Source: Aptenodytes patagonicus (taxonomy: Eukaryota > Chordata > Aves > Sphenisciformes > Spheniscidae). From it: a stretch of DNA of 64,000 bases. How positions within the stretch are numbered: position 1 is the stretch's first letter; every line of letters starts with the position of its first letter. Below are positions 1 to 11,870 of the stretch, in pieces. Below the pieces are notes generated by a model. That model did no database searches. It worked only from the letters and a program-made list of their open reading frames with translations, and was not told where the DNA came from. The translations under genes and the position numbers were made by a program. Location: positions 4,030,001-4,094,000 of the forward strand of contig NC_134982.1 of NCBI RefSeq assembly GCF_965638725.1. The letters are read 5' to 3'.

Positions 1-1518
1 AGAGCGTGGAAATCTTTCAGGCAATGCCTTTTATGAGCGACCTGATGGCCTTGACAATGTTTCCAGCTGAGACTGTAATTGGGCCATGTCACGGATTTGA
101 GTCACATCAGCCGCTGTTAAGTCATCGTGCTCAAAAAAAGGGAAAAAGTCAGGAGAGGGGAATGGCAGGATCCCTTCATGGCGACAGTCTTACCTGGCTG
201 GACTTGTAAATGGTGCTGGGATAATTCTCTTACTCCTCCACTCCTCACCCTTTTGCTGAGGCACAACCTAAGAGGAGAAACTGATGACCTGTTTCAAAAT
301 AGATGTTTTTCCGAGCCACTAGCCTTCATTTTTAAATTTATGCCAAGTGTAAAATGTCATGGCTTTTCTTCTGGCTTTATCTAGCAGCAGGAGACCGTTA
401 TCTACTGACATTACCTGTTAAATAAGTGCAAACTACCTGTAACTGCAGCATTGCATGTGCCTGGGGAACTTACATAAGCCTGAGCTGATGTCAGGGATGG
501 ACTTTGGGAAAAAACCTAGAACATCTTAAAGAGGTAGAGTTGACTAATCGAATCATGTCTTCATCTGAAAATGTTGTACCTGCCACTGACACAAATAACG
601 ATGATTGAAAGAGGATTCCTGGGGAAAATATTCTCCCCTGTCGTTTTGTTAACTTTGTGCGTTTGACAGCACATCACTGCGTCTAGACGGTTTCACGGGT
701 AGGCTGACAATCAGCTGTCTGGCACTGACACGTGGTAGGTGAGACGCTACATATGCTTTTCCTCCGGATCAGCTAGAGGAGAAATAACAGGAACATCAGC
801 TGAAGGACGAGAAGATAGCAGCCAGGAATGGATAATCAGAAAGAAGCCCAAGCACGCTGGCTGTCATTTCTCCAAGCGTTTCCAGGAGAGGACTATTCAT
901 ACATGGAGCATCGTAGCTGCCACTGCCCATCAGCAGAGTCATTAGGGTTTGTGCTGGGCAATTTTCTTGGGCAGAATGACTCCTGGACTGAAAGCCCGCT
1001 CGAGGCATGTCTCCGCTATGTTTCTTAAGGGTGGACAGAGTTCAGACTGACATTCCCCGACTCTCTCCCTCCCCAGACAGCGTAGTCACCTGTAACGCCA
1101 AGTTTGGTGCGTTGCAAAATCCACCCAGGACCGGGGTAAGGAGCCAGCCCTGAACTCCGTCTTGCTCTGGTTACAGCACGCGCAAACCCTGAGCTATTGA
1201 GTTCAGTCAAGAGGCTTTCAACTCTGATTAAATTATAGACACATCTGGGAAAGGGCTTTCCGGATGATTCTTCTGTTTCCTTTAACTTCAGCAGGGCTTG
1301 CTTTCTCACTGGTGGGCCAGAGGCAAGCTGAGCTTCGTACACAAAATTTAACAGTAATAATTGCACCCAGTTCAAGGTCCTTCAAGGCTTTGCGTTGTGA
1401 TAAAGTCACCCATCGGGACCACGTGGGGCTTCACAGGGCCAAAATTGTTAGTCTCTGTCCTGCAAACGCACAAACATCTAACACCTGTGTTAGCTAAGGA
1501 GAAGCCTATGGTTACACT
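1..1518. other. Intergenic DNA, no gene recognised
   Basis: Unique-looking moderate-GC sequence. The open frames on both strands are short (under about 120 codons), overlap one another, and show no domain, splice pattern or family resemblance I recognise. I see no RNA gene, tandem repeat or mobile element in this stretch before the CR1 copy that begins near 1519. Confidence 0.6.
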
Positions 1519-2080
1519 CATAGAATCATAGAATCATTAAGGTTGGAAAAGAGCTCTAAGATCATCGAGTCCAACCGTCAACCCAACACCACCATGCCCA
1601 CTAAACCATGTCCCTAAGCGCCTCATCTACACGTCTTTTAAATACCTCCAGGGATGGGGACTCCACCACTTCCCTGGGCAGCCTGTTCCAATGTTTCACC
1701 ACTCTTTCAGTAAAGACATTTTTCCTCACATCCAATCTAAACCTCCCCTGGCGCAACTTGAGGCCATTTCCTCTTGTCCTATCGCTTGTTACTTGGGAGA
1801 AGAGACCGACCCCCACCTCGCTACAACCTCCTTTCAGGTGGTTGTAGAGAGCGATGAGGTCTCCCCTCAGCCTCCTCTTCTCCAGGCTAAACAGTCCCAG
1901 TTCCCTCAGCCGCTCCTCATCAGACTTGTTCTCCAGACCCCTCACCAGCCTCGTTGCCCTTCTCTGGACACGCTCCAGCACCTCGACGTCCTTCTTGTAG
2001 TGAGGGGCCCAAAACTGAACACAGTATTCGAGGTGCGGCCTCACCGGTGCCGAGTACAGGGGCACGATGACTTCCCTAAG
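1519..2080 (-). mobile_element. CR1 LINE, 5'-truncated 3' end (minus strand)
   Basis: Read on the minus strand, this is the 3' part of a chicken-repeat-1 non-LTR retrotransposon. An open frame at 2065-1601 encodes about 154 residues of the C-terminal end of the ORF2 reverse transcriptase. It includes the conserved stretches [24 protein letters not shown] and [20 protein letters not shown]. The frame is followed by the short CR1 3'UTR and a tail of ATTCTATGA-type repeats at 1519-1537. Resemblance stops near 2080, so the copy is strongly 5'-truncated, as most CR1 copies are. The absence of stops in the remaining coding part suggests a fairly young insertion. It is a fragment and cannot encode a working enzyme. 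Confidence 0.93.
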
Positions 2081-5000
2081 TTACTTCCCAACACAGATCG
2101 CTTCCCAATGCAGTTAAGGTCAAAACTACACACAGAGGGCAGCTGGGTCCTTGAGTCCAAAAATAACTGCCAAAACTTGCCTTAAATCCTTACCATCAGA
2201 GTTAGCTTTTAAGTTCGTGCAAAACACTTGCATTCATTCTGCAAAGGAAGACACAACGACCTTGGAACGTCTCTAATATCACGTCTTGCCAGTGCTTGAG
2301 GTGCAAGCTACTTTTTTTTGCTTTAATCTTCAAGCCAGTGGATGGGGAACAAGACACTGCTTCTGAGGGATGTTACTGTTTGTCTTCAGTTGCTGCAGAT
2401 AACAAATTGCTGCAGATTACTCTTTGTATAGACTTGGAAAGTGATTTATCTTGGAACGAACACATATAACGCTATTATTGGACATTAGCCCCTTTCATTT
2501 GTTTCTTGCTCTTTGCAGACCACTGCTTCTATTTCAGTTGCTGCTTCTATTTATTTGTGCGTGGCGTGCATCTTCCACGTTTCCTAAGGCTTTCATCTTT
2601 TGTAGCTCTTTCTTGCCCTCTTCCTTGCTGTGACATATATCAACAGGCTGATTAAGTTCTGAATCTGACTTTTGCTCTGCTTTCCTTACCTCTGGTGCTT
2701 AAAACTACATGATCTGTAATATGTTTGCTTGCAGTCGTGTCAAACTTGCATGAAGAAGCTAACTCAGCTGGACTGCAGTTTCCGATTTCGTTTGGTCACA
2801 TCTATCAGAAGACATACCTCTGTATTTCCGTTTTCACTAGCAATACTACTCTAAAGCATTTAAGATCTCATTATTGTCTGACCTTTCTTCACCTGTAAAT
2901 GCTAAGGTCCGAAAAATCAGCAGCTGTGCTTGCCTGTGGCTGTAAGCTGGGAGTCTTTTCCTACTGCCATGTTTCATAAATATTGACAAATTATTTTTAC
3001 AGAGCGATCTGCACAGTGCAGTATATGTAGTCACTCAGACTGGTGGTTTTAAGACAGCTGTCTCAAGGAATCAAGGCTGCGCATCTCAACTTTAAGAGCA
3101 GGGACTGCGTTTCGGGAAGCAGTGACTTTAAAAAGGATTTACAGGTCACTGTTGAAAACACTGTGAGCCTATATTCCTGGTTTTACATAGCAGAGGAAAT
3201 GGGGCCTTTGAATCCATAAGCAGAAGACAACTGAATGAAGGCAGAGAAGCATTATAACACTGTAAATGAATTACAGGACTGTTCATGGTTTTAGTGTCCA
3301 TGCTTCAAAAAGGAAGTTGTAGAGGTAAAGAGGATTTGGGATGAGCGCTGAAGTTTGGAAGCCCTCCTTGAGGTGAAACACCAAAGAAACTCAGTTTAGT
3401 TCGTTTATTTAACAAAAACACTGAGGTGCAACTCGCTCCCAGTCACCAAATACTTATATGCAATAAAGATTTCTATGTAAAGACATCAGTCTAGCAAAAC
3501 AAAACTAACAAAAAGGTATAATGAGAGCTAACGGCATGAAGCTGAAGCTAAACAGATCCCTTACAGATAAAAGAGAAAGGCGCTCATTTCCACCACACCG
3601 ACTTACCAGGCAGTTAGTTGGCGGATCCCTTCCACGGCAGGTTTCTTGAGCTGCCTTCTCCATGGCTGATCTGCAATAGCTCAGAGCTGCAAAGGTTGTG
3701 GGCTCGAAAAAGGATTCTGTGGGGGAAATTATTTGGCCTTTGAAATGAATAACGTAGAGTAGATGGTTGTAATGGTCCATCTTAGTCATAAATTTGAAGA
3801 CTCTAGTAAAATGTTGATTTTTAACCTCTCAGTGCCTTAAATCCTGCAGCCAGAACATGGCATCAGGACAATATCCTCCCACATATTGGCGAGAAGCTGG
3901 TCTGTATTGCCAGAAAGGCCCGTCCTGAGTACAACAGGGCAAAACTTACTTTTGCAGAGCGTAGATTTTGCTGTGCTGAGAGAAGACGTGCGCCCAGCAC
4001 CAGCTTGATCCCAAGCTGGGGGAGGCCAAAGCCAGCTGACTCTTACACCAAACGGCAGAGGCGGGGATGACTCCTTGAGCTCTCCCCAACATCCTCTGTA
4101 GATACGATGGCTGTCACAGCGTCACGCTGTGGCTGTCCAGAGCAAAGAGCTCCTTCTTCCGTCACCCCAGTCAAAGAAATCAGCCTGCCTCCCTGGTAAC
4201 GCGGAGTGCCGGGGACGGAGGCTCTAACACAGACTCCCCTGTGGATTACACAGAAAAAGCCATCAGCTGGCTTCAAGCGTTGTTAGAAAGGTAGAGGGTT
4301 TTTTTGCATCAGTTCTTCATCCTGATAAATGCCAAGAGCTGAAATAAACAACATGACAGTTTTGTAATGATAAAGTCCCAGTATATTTTAAGGCCTGATT
4401 TTTTTATTATGGCAAGATTTTCATTTGGTGATAGCTTCACCTGCATAACAGTAATATATGTTTTGTGTCTCTAAAGAAAACTAAGCAAGAAAGGGTTTTT
4501 AGGGTCCTTTGAATTCTTGCTTGATCTATTCTGTCCATCAGAATAACAGTAACTTTTAAAATGATATTGTCATAAATCACTAGTTTTTGAAAGCACAAAG
4601 AGAATGTTCAAAATCTAACTACAGCTTTGCAAGACCAATAATAACATAAAGCAAACTTTTACCTCAAAGGATTCTAAACACTTCGTCAACTAATACAGGC
4701 AATATATACAGAGATCACTTCCAACTCGGCTACCAATCTCGCACAGATGGTGTAGAAAACTGGGGTAAATCTCGTTGAGACTAATCTATACAAACATATG
4801 CTTAATTAGCATAGTGCATCTTACACAGTGTAAAACAGAAACAGACTGTATTGCAATAACTGATCACAGCATAAATTGGTTTATTTTGATCCTTCCTAGG
4901 GAGGCACAAACTAGTTTTTTTATTTTGCAGATTTCACTGTAATGAATTAATTTCGGCTTGCCGGAAAAAGCAAACAGAGAAAGGAAATAAGGAGGATGAT

Positions 5001-5668
5001 AGAAAAATTAATCATACCAAGGTTTGCATTTATGCTGAATTTTGTTCCTATGACTGATGCCACTGCCTTCAGCTGGCTTATCCACTGCATAGATTTAAAC
5101 GCGTACACAAATCCTTGCTGGACCAGGGCCCACCGTTAATTCAGAAACAAAGCTATTGTCCCTTAGGCTGACTCACAAATTACACTTGTTTATTTAAGTC
5201 AATAAAGATAAACTTGTGTAAATCTCTTTGTAAACAAAGCTATTTCACTTTAATGACGGCTTATTTAGGGTTAGCATAAATGTGTTTCTAATCAACGTCA
5301 ACTAATCCAAAATAAAGGATGTAGGCAGATGAATGGTGTAGTATTTGGAATAATAAGAAAGGACAGAGGGATAACCCTAGAAAGAACTGAAACGCTGTCA
5401 ACATGAAACGTTTCTAATCTATAAAAATCAGGAAAACAGAGGAAAGAAAAGCCAGTTGCAGTGACTATTGACGACTGACAGTGGACGTCCCCTAGCCAGC
5501 AGTGAGTGGAGGGCGTATGTCCAAATGGGTCCTCAGGGAGCTCGCACGGGGAGCCCCTGCCCCTCCTTATCTCGGGAGGGAGCGGCGAAGTGCTGAGGTC
5601 CCGCAAAATCATCTCCGAGGCTCCGCAGTCTGCTTAACCGCAACCTCCGCCGCCAGCCAAGCGGAGTG

Positions 5669-5695
5669 TTTTAATGTGTTTTTAACACATTAAAA
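5669..5695. repeat. Perfect 12-bp inverted repeat (hairpin), 3-nt loop
   Basis: The arms TTTTAATGTGTT (5669-5680) and AACACATTAAAA (5684-5695) are exact reverse complements around TTT. It sits at the 3' edge of a local GC-richer patch. The function is unknown and it may be chance. Confidence 0.85.
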
Positions 5696-7553
5696 AGTGT
5701 TCTGAGTTCGAGCAGCGTACGACAGTACCGTTCATCGGCGGTGGCTGGCCACACCTAAAGTTTGGCGTAAAAACCGAGGCTTCGAAGCCGGGAGACTGGT
5801 ATGAAATTGAGTTCACCGAGCTTATGCATAACAACCGTGATCGCATCTGAGCTACCACGCTCCCTGCACGGATCCAGGCCTTCGGGATTTTCCTGTAGCA
5901 AGACCTTACTGCCCGGTTGTGTGAAAGCCCCCCATCCGTTTCAGTGCAAAGTCAAGCAAGTTAACGCAGCCTCAAAAGAATTCAAAATTCAAGTGTTTGT
6001 CTGACTATGCCGAAGTTGTCTCTCTCAGCTCGCTCTGCTTTCGGTTACTCAGGGCAACTGGGTTTATGTGCAAATACGCACTAGGAATTAAGATAAGTTA
6101 AGGCAGTTAAATCATTTACTCACCAGAATTATACAGTGTAAATGAGGAATGTGAGCAGATACATAGATCTTCTCATTGTGTTATGAATTTCTTACAGGAG
6201 ATGTCACTTCTAAGGGTTACTATCTAACTCCATTCCACCTGATAAATGTAATGTACTTCATAACATAAACACCGACCAGTTAGTGCTATGATGGGTCAGA
6301 AAGGCATCTCTTTGCTTTTAGCGCATTATTTTGAATACTAGTTATTTCTCAAGTCCACTTTGACAAGGGTATGAGACAGACACAGCCGGCTTACATCAAG
6401 GGCTGTCAAATTTTTTTGCACTGAGGGACTGTTTCCTTTTTCTTTTTGCTCTGCTTTGAAATCTCCTAACAGCCCAGTCTGAAACGACAGTGATTTATGT
6501 AATATTGGAAACATACTTCTGCATTTCAGAAGAGGTAGTGAGCAGATTTGAGTTTCAACATTTCAGAGGAATTTCATTACTGAAAAGATAAATAGAAGAG
6601 CAGAAATATGAAATGCCTTTTTATGTATTTTGCTGTTACTCCCAGCCTTAAGTCACAGCTTTTTTTAAAGTTTGAGGAGTACTCGGCCCTGTGCCCATAT
6701 TTAATCTACTATATGTCGGTATGACTGAGCAGAAGTTCCTGTTCGTTTTGGAGATTTTTATGCCTCATGCAATAGATTCCTTTTCATTTATGATGTTAAA
6801 GCTCTTCTCTAGTCGCTCTAATGTAATGCCTGTTTGGACACTACGCCAGCAGTTAGTTGTCTTGAAAATCAACCGACACGCTCCTCCTTATGTGATGGGA
6901 AAAGCATAGTGTGGTGTCCCCTTTAACCCTCTTCGTGCTGCCACAAGAAGTGACACAGTGTGAAGCTGCTTACAAACTTCATGTGACGTAAGGAGAAGTG
7001 GTTTAAGCCCGTACTGAACCCTCTGAGGCTTAGGGAGACACCAGCTCAATCCTAGAGGAGTTGTTCCATGCTGTTACCTACACGGGGGGGGGAAGTTTTT
7101 GCCAGCGCTGCACCGTTCGCCCCTGTGGCAGGCAGTCCTACCGTGACATGGAACGGCTGCTTTCACGCCGTTTGGCCATGAAGTAACGCGGCATGAAAGG
7201 GAATCTGTCCCTCTCTCAGTTTCCAGACGCAGCTCCTCTGCGCGCCATTCTCTCTTTCATAATCTTTTGCAGATTGGTGGATGATGGAAGCTACCTTCAC
7301 GTCAGTTTAGAGAGAAAATAACATGCTCAGATGGCATTTACAGTAAGCAGGGAAGCAGCACTGCAGGCGCTGATGTAAGAGACAAAGCACTTATTGAAGT
7401 ATTTGCTAGTGCTTCAATAGAATGAGCTAAGAAATCTGGGAGCATTTAGCAGGCGTTCTCCGTGGATTTATGGTCATTTTTGTCATACGTTATCTCCTGT
7501 CTCGAACATGCTGGCTGATCTTTTTGTATCGCAACTCTGTTCAAAGCTCTTCC

Positions 7554-7578
7554 TTTTTTTTTTTTTTGGGGGGGGGGG
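7554..7578 (+). repeat. Homopolymer junction T14-G11
   Basis: An uninterrupted run of 14 T followed directly by 11 G. It is a simple-sequence tract, prone to length polymorphism and sequencing error. Confidence 0.9.
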
Positions 7579-8366
7579 TTCAGTTTAACAGGTCATTTTG
7601 ACATATTGGTAGTAATGACCTCAACGCAAAAAACATCTGCTCTGCCTCCAAGCCCTGCCTTCCTGGCGTGGCACTTCACGCTTGCCTCCACCTTCAGGTA
7701 GTGATAGCCGATAGCATCGGGTCATTTAGAAATCCTACATGTCTTTGAAGTTATCCGACACCGGTGTCGTATTTCTTTTACCTCTTAGGGGATCTGGCCA
7801 CAGCCTTTGGGAAGTCAACATGTATTCTCTGTAGCATTGCGCAGCCAGCTACCGTTTCATCATGTGTTCTTTAGTTCTGAGATTATTTCCCTTGTTCTTT
7901 CTAGCAGACAGGTGACTGCGAAATACCGCTGTGCTGCTTCTGTCTCTCTGCACAAGGACGCCATCTGTGAGGATGTGGATCCCCCTGACACACGTTAACA
8001 TACTTTCTGAGAGATGCTGATGCTCTTCCGCTGCAGGTTCAAATCCAAATGGGACTGTCAAGCACCTGTACCTAACCGCTAATGGCCAAAATGTGCTGAG
8101 CTACACGGCTTAGTTAATAGCATCCAGCTTTGGTATCAGGGATTGGTTTTTGCCATTTCTTTGTTTTCACCAAATCAGGTACTATTTCTGCAGTTGCAGG
8201 TGTGTGGCCGGGAGCCCTTTCTAGAGCGGTGTTTAAGTTGCAGATGCACATCTTGCCCGGCTCCTCCACGGCGGCCATGCTTCTCAGGTAACTTCTGGGC
8301 TCTGTGATTTGCAGCCCCAATGCCGCCTTCTTCCATTTGATTTATTTCTCCTGCCGCCTGCCACTT

Positions 8367-8796
8367 CTGGAGAACAAGTCTTCTGAGGAGCGGCTGAGGG
8401 AACTGGGGTTGTTTAGCCTGGAGAAAAGGAGGCTGAGGGGAGACCTCATCGCTCTCTACAACTCCCTGAAAGGAGGTTGTAGCGAGGTGGGGGTCGGTCT
8501 CTTCTCCCAAGTAACAAGCGATAGGACGAGAAGAAATGGCCTCAAGTTGCGCCAGGGGAGGTTTAGATTGGACGTGAGGAAAAATGTCTTTACTGAAAGA
8601 GTGGTTAAACACTGGAACAGGCTGCCCAGGGAAGTGGTTGAGTCCCCATCCCTGGAGGTATTTAAAAGACGTGTAGATGAGGCACTTAGGGACATGGTTT
8701 AGTGGGCATGGTGGTGTTGGGTTGACAGTTGGACTCGATGATCTTAGAGGTCTTTTCCAACCTCAATGATTCTATGATTCTATGATTCTATGATTC
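8367..8796 (+). mobile_element. CR1 LINE, 5'-truncated 3' end (plus strand)
   Basis: This is a second CR1 3' end, closely similar to the copy at 1519-2080 but in the opposite orientation and shorter. The open frame from about 8367 to 8702 encodes the last roughly 110 residues of the CR1 ORF2 ([20 protein letters not shown] through [13 protein letters not shown]). The usual short 3'UTR and a tail of about three ATTCTATG-type repeats at 8767-8796 follow. The frame is intact across the retained part, and the shared sequence places it in the same subfamily as the first copy. The longer antisense frame over this element (8612-8175) is a shadow of the repeat. Confidence 0.93.
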
Positions 8797-10260
8797 CTTT
8801 CCTAAAGAAAGGAGGTTTATACAAACGCTGGGTTTTTTTTGTCCGAGTGCCCCAATACAAGCTTGTCAACCTTCTGACCTATTTCAACCAAACCTTTCCG
8901 AAGCAGAGCTTTTGGAAACACAAGGTCTGTCAAGTTTCCCGGCAAACAGCGGCTGCGTTAGGAAAGAAAAACCTTGTTAGTGCTCCGCCCAGGAGAAAGG
9001 CAGAGAAAGCTCAGCCCTTATCAGCACCGTTTGGCTTCCTTGGCAGTAGAGAAACGGTGGGCAGCTGGCCAGCCAGCAGACACATAGCCCTGAACCAGCC
9101 ATAGCATGTGCTGCTCTCTGCCCAGACGGCAAGCCAATAAAAGTAGGTTGGGGACATAGAAGGGAGCTTTGGATATATCAGAAGTTAGCCTCAAGGATAT
9201 GAGAGGAGAGGGGGCTGCGGATTTATTGCAGTGGAGAGGCGAGGGGAATGTCTGACACAAATCCACAGAAAAACTGAGCTTAATTAACTTGCTGTTCATA
9301 GAAAAAAATCTCTCCGAATGCAGTGAAACCTCCACAAAGCAAGTGCTGTGTTGGCTGAATAGCCTGTATCTGCTTCCAGGTACAACATGCCTGGAACACC
9401 TCCTTATCTTTCAAAAACATGATGGTAATCTGTTAGCAGCTCTGCATTGTCTGCAGCAGATATCTTCTCCATTTTACTTTTGTGCTTCTTTCATGACCGG
9501 CGTGAATCTCAAACTGATGGAACTGGAGGAAAAAATACAACAGAAGAACCGAATAAGCTATATGTCTGCTTCAAGCTGGGAAAATCCAAGGACAGACGAG
9601 GCAAGAGGGAGATTTCTGCGAGTCCACATCCATCGTTCTGTCAGAAGGGCTAAATGATGGGAGAGGTGCCTCACCTGGCTCCTGCGAATACCAAGCCTGT
9701 TGAGATGGGATACGTGCCCAAGACGCTGAATCATAGCACCTACGTCACCGAGTGCAGAAACCGTTTCAGTCCGGAACAGGAGCGTTCCTCTGGAAAGCAA
9801 GCTGTTATGCTGGGGAGATGGGGACCTCAGGTACTAGAGAAGTGGCCTGCAGTTGAGATATATGGGGAGGGGGAAGTAAGGAAAAGTATCAAAAAGTGGA
9901 AGCAAAAAAACCAGAGCATCTCCAACAGACTTACAGCAAAGCAGGAACAGACCTTTTCACCCGAAGAAACCCCATTAAACTCCCATCTTGTGGCTTCCCA
10001 CTCATGCTTTGGGGAACCTGCCGGGCATCACCGCAAGGACCTCTGTAGACAAAGCAGCAACGGGTTTTGCACGCTGGCGGGTCCCCGGCCGCCAACAGGC
10101 TCTAATTTACTTGTGGTGAGCCTGGGCATTTACTGAGGCGCAGGAATTTGGTTATATTACAGCATTACCACACCAGAGGTGGTTAAAGCTGTGAAGAGTC
10201 TACTGAAGGCAGTCGCTAAGAAAAAAACCCCACAACCCAACGTGAGGGGAAAACCGCCCT
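8797..10260. other. Proximal upstream flank of SMAD2; ordinary or weakly coding-like DNA
   Basis: No recognised gene. On the + strand, a 122-codon open frame (9289-9657) is followed, with a 4-nt overlap in another frame, by a 160-codon frame (9654-10136). Neither resembles a family I know, and frames of this size are expected by chance in 64 kb. This could also be part of an upstream non-coding transcript. Confidence 0.45.
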
Positions 10261-10939
10261 CTTAAGAGCCATTGACGATGAGGGGGGCAGCCCCCACGCC
10301 GTGCGGTGGCATCGGCAGCCCCGAGGCTGGTGCAGGCGGAGGGAGGCCGGGCAGGGCGGCCTTATCTCAGCGTCAGGCCTTGGGGACCGTCAGGATCGCA
10401 GCAGCCCCGCAGGGCCCGTCCCAGCCTGAAGCCGTACGCGATCGCAGGAGACGAAGGCTCGGGCAGTTGAAATCTGTTTCGGGACCAGGTCAGGGAAATG
10501 GGGCCAAGGGAGCGGGGCCACGCCGCCCTCAGGCCACGGCTGTGGGGACAGTGGGGCGTCGTGCCCCCTGAGGGGCCGCCATGGCCGCCGCGCTGCACCG
10601 GCCCTCTGAGGGGGGAGGTTTCGCCCTCCCTTGTCCAAGGAGCATTTAAACTTCGATTTAGCTACGGCTTTATAGGCCGCTCGAGGGCAGGCGGCCCGGG
10701 GGTATCCCCGTGCCGGGCCCGCCGCGGTCCCTGAGGTAATTTCTGGCGGGAAGGAGCGCACTATTTTTTCTCAGCTCCCACCCGCGCCCGGCGCGGAGGG
10801 TTACGGGGAACGGCGCCAGTGCCCGCTGACGCCGCCAGTGCGGCTGCGCGCCTGCGGGTCACTCAAACCGCCGCCCCGCGTCGCCTTTCCCGATCAACCG
10901 CCCCCAGCGGGCGCGCGGGGCGAAGAGTGACGGCCGGCC

Positions 10940-11240
10940 AGACCAATGAGCGGCGCCGCCCCGCCCCCGCCGCGCGGGGCACGCAGCACCGCCCACCCGG
11001 CTCCGCCTCCCTTCGCCTCGCGTCTTTTTTTTAATTTCTCTCGCCTTCTTTTTTTTTCCGCCGCGGGCACTCGATTGGCGGCTCAATCCGCCAATCGGCG
11101 GGGCGGGTCGGGCCTCCGCGGCCGCTGCCCAATCCTCGCCCTCTCTTTCTCAAGTGACGGGCGGCGCAGCCAGTGCGCTGCCTCCCCGCCCACCGCCGGG
11201 GGCGGGGCACGGCGGGAGCCAATGGGCGCGGGGAGGGCGG
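10940..11240 (+). promoter_or_regulatory. SMAD2: TATA-less core promoter with CCAAT-box cluster and GC boxes
   Basis: Five CCAAT pentamers lie within about 280 bp: 10943-10947 (+), 11074-11078 (as ATTGG, minus), 11091-11095 (+), 11129-11133 (+) and 11219-11223 (+). GC boxes of the GGGCGGG type occur at about 11099-11107 and 11199-11207. No TATA box is evident. CCAAT pentamers spaced by tens of bases are the classical arrangement bound by NF-Y, and GC boxes are bound by Sp1-family factors. Assignment to SMAD2 is by position and orientation. The transcription start is inferred to lie near or after 11,220 and is not shown directly. Confidence 0.7.
11072..11097. repeat. Inverted CCAAT-box palindrome in the promoter
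   Basis: CGATTGGCGG (11072-11081) and CCGCCAATCG (11088-11097) are exact reverse complements separated by CTCAAT. Each arm carries one CCAAT box, so the two NF-Y-type sites point in opposite directions about 17 bp apart. The likely role is protein binding rather than a DNA hairpin. Confidence 0.85.
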
Positions 11241-11300
11241 GCGCGCAGGGGAAGGCAGCGCTGAGGGAGGAGGGCGGCCGCGCAGCTCGCCGAGGAAGAG
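11225..11300 (+). other. SMAD2: Probable non-coding first exon of SMAD2 (5'UTR)
   Basis: SMAD2 needs at least one 5' non-coding exon, because the ATG exon at 23,444 starts with a splice acceptor. A plausible first-exon donor is GAAGAG|GTTGGT with GT at 11301, just downstream of the last CCAAT and GC boxes. The start coordinate is a guess from promoter position, and other GT sites in the island could be used instead. Confidence 0.35.
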
Positions 11301-11870
11301 GTTGGTCCCGGGGCGGTTTCGGCGGGCGGCCCGGCCGCGCCGCGGGAGGGGGGCGCCGGGCCGCCGCTCCTCGGGAAGGGGTGCCCCGGCGGCTGTGTAC
11401 GGGCCGGGGGGGGACGGAACGGGCCTGGTCCCGGCGGGGGGACGGGGGCGCCTCCCCACGCCCTCCTCCCCCTTTGTTGTGGTGGGACGCGGCCGGCGCT
11501 GAGGGCGGCGGGCGGCGGTGGGCCCCGGCGGCGGCGGGCCCCGGCGGCGGCCCCGGGGCTTGGCGGGGAGGGGGGGGGGGGCTGCCTCTGCCGGCGGGAG
11601 GAAACGGCCGCGTGGGGCGAGGGGGGCGGCTCCTGCCGGCCGCTCGCTGGGTCTGCGAGAGGGGAAGGGGGGTGGGGGGGAAGGTCGCTGTCACCCCCCG
11701 CCGCCCACACGCCGGAATAGCCCCCGACGCGGGGCGGTGAAGGGTGGGAAGGGCCGGCTTGTGCCCCCCCCCCCTGGAGTCTGTATGGGGGGCGACGAGG
11801 CGGGGGGGGGGGGAGTTCTGCTTCTCCTCCCTTTCCCCCTCCCTCTCTGCCCGGTCTTTTTTTCTTGCAG

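Larger units (their letters stand above)
2081..8366. other. Intergenic DNA, no gene recognised
   Basis: Mostly AT-rich unique sequence. A somewhat more CpG-containing patch at about 5460-5900 contains a perfect hairpin. There is a G9 run at 7084-7092 and a T14G11 tract at 7554-7578. No open frame looks like a conserved protein, and I see no splice-site series suggesting a spliced gene. Confidence 0.55.
10260..11850. promoter_or_regulatory. SMAD2: CpG island spanning the SMAD2 promoter and first exon(s)
   Basis: GC content and CpG density rise abruptly near 10,260 and stay very high to about 11,750, then fall to the AT-rich intron. The rest of the window has nothing comparable. This marks the CpG-island promoter of SMAD2, whose coding exons follow on the + strand. 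The long open frames on both strands here, up to about 289 codons, are low-complexity Pro/Gly/Arg/Ala translations. They reflect the rarity of AT-rich stop codons in GC-rich DNA, not genes. G and C runs (11571-11581, about 11764-11775, about 11802-11813) crowd the downstream half. Confidence 0.88.

Noticed and set aside
1691..2185. 164-codon + strand frame
   Set aside because: It is antisense to the CR1 coding remnant at 1519-2080 and mirrored by the same antisense frame over the second CR1 copy.
8175..8612. 145-codon minus-strand frame
   Set aside because: Its first part is antisense of the CR1 element; the rest is unique sequence with no resemblance to a protein family.
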